Part shown: piece after piece, positions 62,874 through 64,000 of the stretch
Layout: each line of letters starts with the position of its first letter
Numbering within the stretch: the first letter of the stretch is position 1
NCBI RefSeq assembly: GCF_003034915.1
Contig: NZ_PZJX01000042.1
Coordinates: 23,740 to 87,739, forward strand
DNA length: 64,000 bases
DNA from: Mesorhizobium helmanticense
GTDB taxonomy: Bacteria; Pseudomonadota; Alphaproteobacteria; Rhizobiales; Rhizobiaceae
Reading direction: 5' to 3'
The notes under the pieces: generated by a model
What the model was told of the DNA's origin: nothing
The model's database searches: none
What the model saw: only the letters and a program-made list of their open reading frames with translations
Position numbers and translations under genes: made by a program

Positions 62874-63908
62874 ATGAAGAAATACCTGACAATGGTCCCG
62901 CTGCTTGCCGGCGCGGCCTTCCTGGCATCGGTGGGCGCCTCGTCCGCCGAGGGCAAATACACGATCGGCATCTCCAACACCGTGCAGGGCAATGGCTGGC
63001 GCGAGGAGATGGTTTGCGCGATGAAGGCGCAGGCGCTGGCCTCCGGCGAGGTCGCCAAGCTCAACATCGCGCATCGCAACACCGACGCGGCCGGCCAGCT
63101 CGAAGACATCCGCAATCTGATCAGCGCCAAGGTCGACGCCATCGTCGTCAACCCGGCCGATCCGGCCGGCATCAAGGCGGGCCTGGAAGAAGCCACCAAG
63201 GCCGGCATCGTCGTCGTCGCCGTCGACCAGGCAGTCACCGAACCGTCGGCCTACATCATCTCCAACAACCAGGAGCAATATGCCTATCTCGGCGCCAAAT
63301 GGCTGTTCCAGCAGATGGGCGGCAAGGGCGAGGTGTTCTACATGCGCGGCGCCGCCGGCGCTTCCGCCGACTCCGACCGCGACAAGGGCTTCAAGAAGGC
63401 GCTGGCCGAATTCCCCGACGTGAAGGTCGCGCAGGAAGTCTTCACCGGCTGGCAGCAGGATCAGGCCAAGCAGCAGATGTTGTCCTTCCTCGCCACCGGC
63501 ACGCCGTTCAACGGCGTGTGGACGTCCGGCATCGACAACGTCATCGTCGACGCGCTGGTCGAATCGCAGGCGCCGCTGGTGCCGGTGGTCGGCGCCGACA
63601 ATGCCGGCTTCGTCGGCCAGCTGACCTCGGTCAAGGATCTCGTCGGCGCCGCGGTCACCAACCCCGGCTCGATCGGTGGCGCCGGCGTGACGCTGGCGCT
63701 GCAGATCCTCGACGGCAAGAAGCCGGCGCAGCAGACCGTTCTGGTCGAGCCGCAGCTCTGGGAGAACGCCACCGAGGAAGGCAAGGCCAAGCTGAAGGCC
63801 GCGGCCGATCCGTCGCTCAGCCCGGAATGGCCGGTCTCCATCTCGATCCCGGACTGGACGACATATACCAAGGAGCAGATCGTGGCCTGCAAGGGCCCGG
63901 GCGAGTAG
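62874..63908 (+). CDS. Ribose-type ABC transporter periplasmic binding protein
   Basis: A 344-residue pentose/hexose-binding protein (RbsB-like, PF13407-type). A signal peptide (LTMVPLLAGAAFLASVGASSAEG) is followed by the two-lobe fold: YTIGISNTVQGNGWREEMVC, AGQLEDIRNLISAKVDAIVVNPADPAG split around residue 80, and DADN-type VVGADNAGFVGQL. It delivers a sugar or polyol to an inner-membrane permease and ATPase, which must lie past the window end. ATG 62874 has GGAGG upstream. Confidence 0.95.
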   Translation: MKKYLTMVPLLAGAAFLASVGASSAEGKYTIGISNTVQGNGWREEMVCAMKAQALASGEVAKLNIAHRNTDAAGQLEDIRNLISAKVDAIVVNPADPAGIKAGLEEATKAGIVVVAVDQAVTEPSAYIISNNQEQYAYLGAKWLFQQMGGKGEVFYMRGAAGASADSDRDKGFKKALAEFPDVKVAQEVFTGWQQDQAKQQMLSFLATGTPFNGVWTSGIDNVIVDALVESQAPLVPVVGADNAGFVGQLTSVKDLVGAAVTNPGSIGGAGVTLALQILDGKKPAQQTVLVEPQLWENATEEGKAKLKAAADPSLSPEWPVSISIPDWTTYTKEQIVACKGPGE

Positions 63909-64000
63909 GGCGCTGGCTTGAATTGCGTGGCGAGGTCGGCGGGCTGCCGTCCTCGCTATGCAAAGGCATGATAGGTTAGCGCTCTACGGCGCCCCCCTCT

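Overview
The window is a contiguous piece of a high-GC alphaproteobacterial chromosome. Gene content points to the Rhizobiales, most likely Mesorhizobium or a close relative: a large (1607-residue) NAD-glutamate dehydrogenase, a Usg-family protein, a DUF1674 (SDHAF4-type) protein, the htpX-rsmB-heparinase-purH order, a periplasmic-binding-protein sugar locus, and several families of palindromic intergenic repeats of the kind seen in rhizobia. This assignment is an inference from gene content; no 16S gene is present.

Layout. 1-8.3 kb: 5' part of leuS (minus), a PLP-homeostasis protein, a Phd-type antitoxin with only a stub of its VapC toxin, two aldo/keto reductases flanking a divergent LysR/MFS pair, and a usg gene. 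8.6-14 kb: acetyl-CoA synthetase and a MOSC protein, converging on two tandem cyclopropane-fatty-acid synthases. 14-18 kb: a 23-codon ORF behind a near-ideal ribosome binding site, a TadG-like protein, a transglutaminase-like protein, a HAD phosphatase and a DUF1674 protein. 18-26 kb: htpX, rsmB, heparinase II/III, purH, then a UMF1-type MFS transporter. 26-34 kb: NAD-GDH, an AhpD-like protein, an exported aromatic-amino-acid-lyase-fold protein that lacks the MIO tripeptide, and a YCII protein. 34-37 kb: LysE exporter, then an AT-richer gene encoding a TIR domain fused to a CobT-like von Willebrand A domain, then typA. 38-43 kb: PhoD phosphatase and a divergent MFS/TetR pair around a strong inverted repeat. 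43-48.4 kb: inorganic pyrophosphatase, GNAT, and a lemA-TPM-TPM-TPM cluster. 48.5-54.8 kb: pyridoxal kinase, DUF429, carbonic anhydrase, an NTF2-like protein, M3 oligopeptidase, DUF167 and YggT. 55 kb: tRNA-Ala(CGC), followed by small uncharacterised genes and a VanZ-like protein. 56.9-64 kb: a polyol or sugar locus with Gfo/Idh/MocA oxidoreductase, RpiR regulator, SDR, mannitol-dehydrogenase-family enzyme, sugar isomerase/epimerase and a ribose-type ABC binding protein, cut by the window end before any permease or ATPase.

Most of the window is ordinary chromosome. The strongest candidate for something undescribed is the TIR-CobT/vWA fusion at 34981-36579. It combines a domain typical of NAD-consuming immune effectors with a metal-binding domain otherwise diagnostic of the cobaltochelatase subunit CobT, and its base composition is clearly foreign. 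Secondary points are the MIO-less lyase-fold protein, the anti-Shine-Dalgarno-matched small ORF, a mannitol-dehydrogenase homologue with a substituted active-site histidine and a roughly 100-residue foreign-looking tail, and a two-copy structured repeat with a compensatory base change. All calls come from reading the sequence and the translations; no database search was run.
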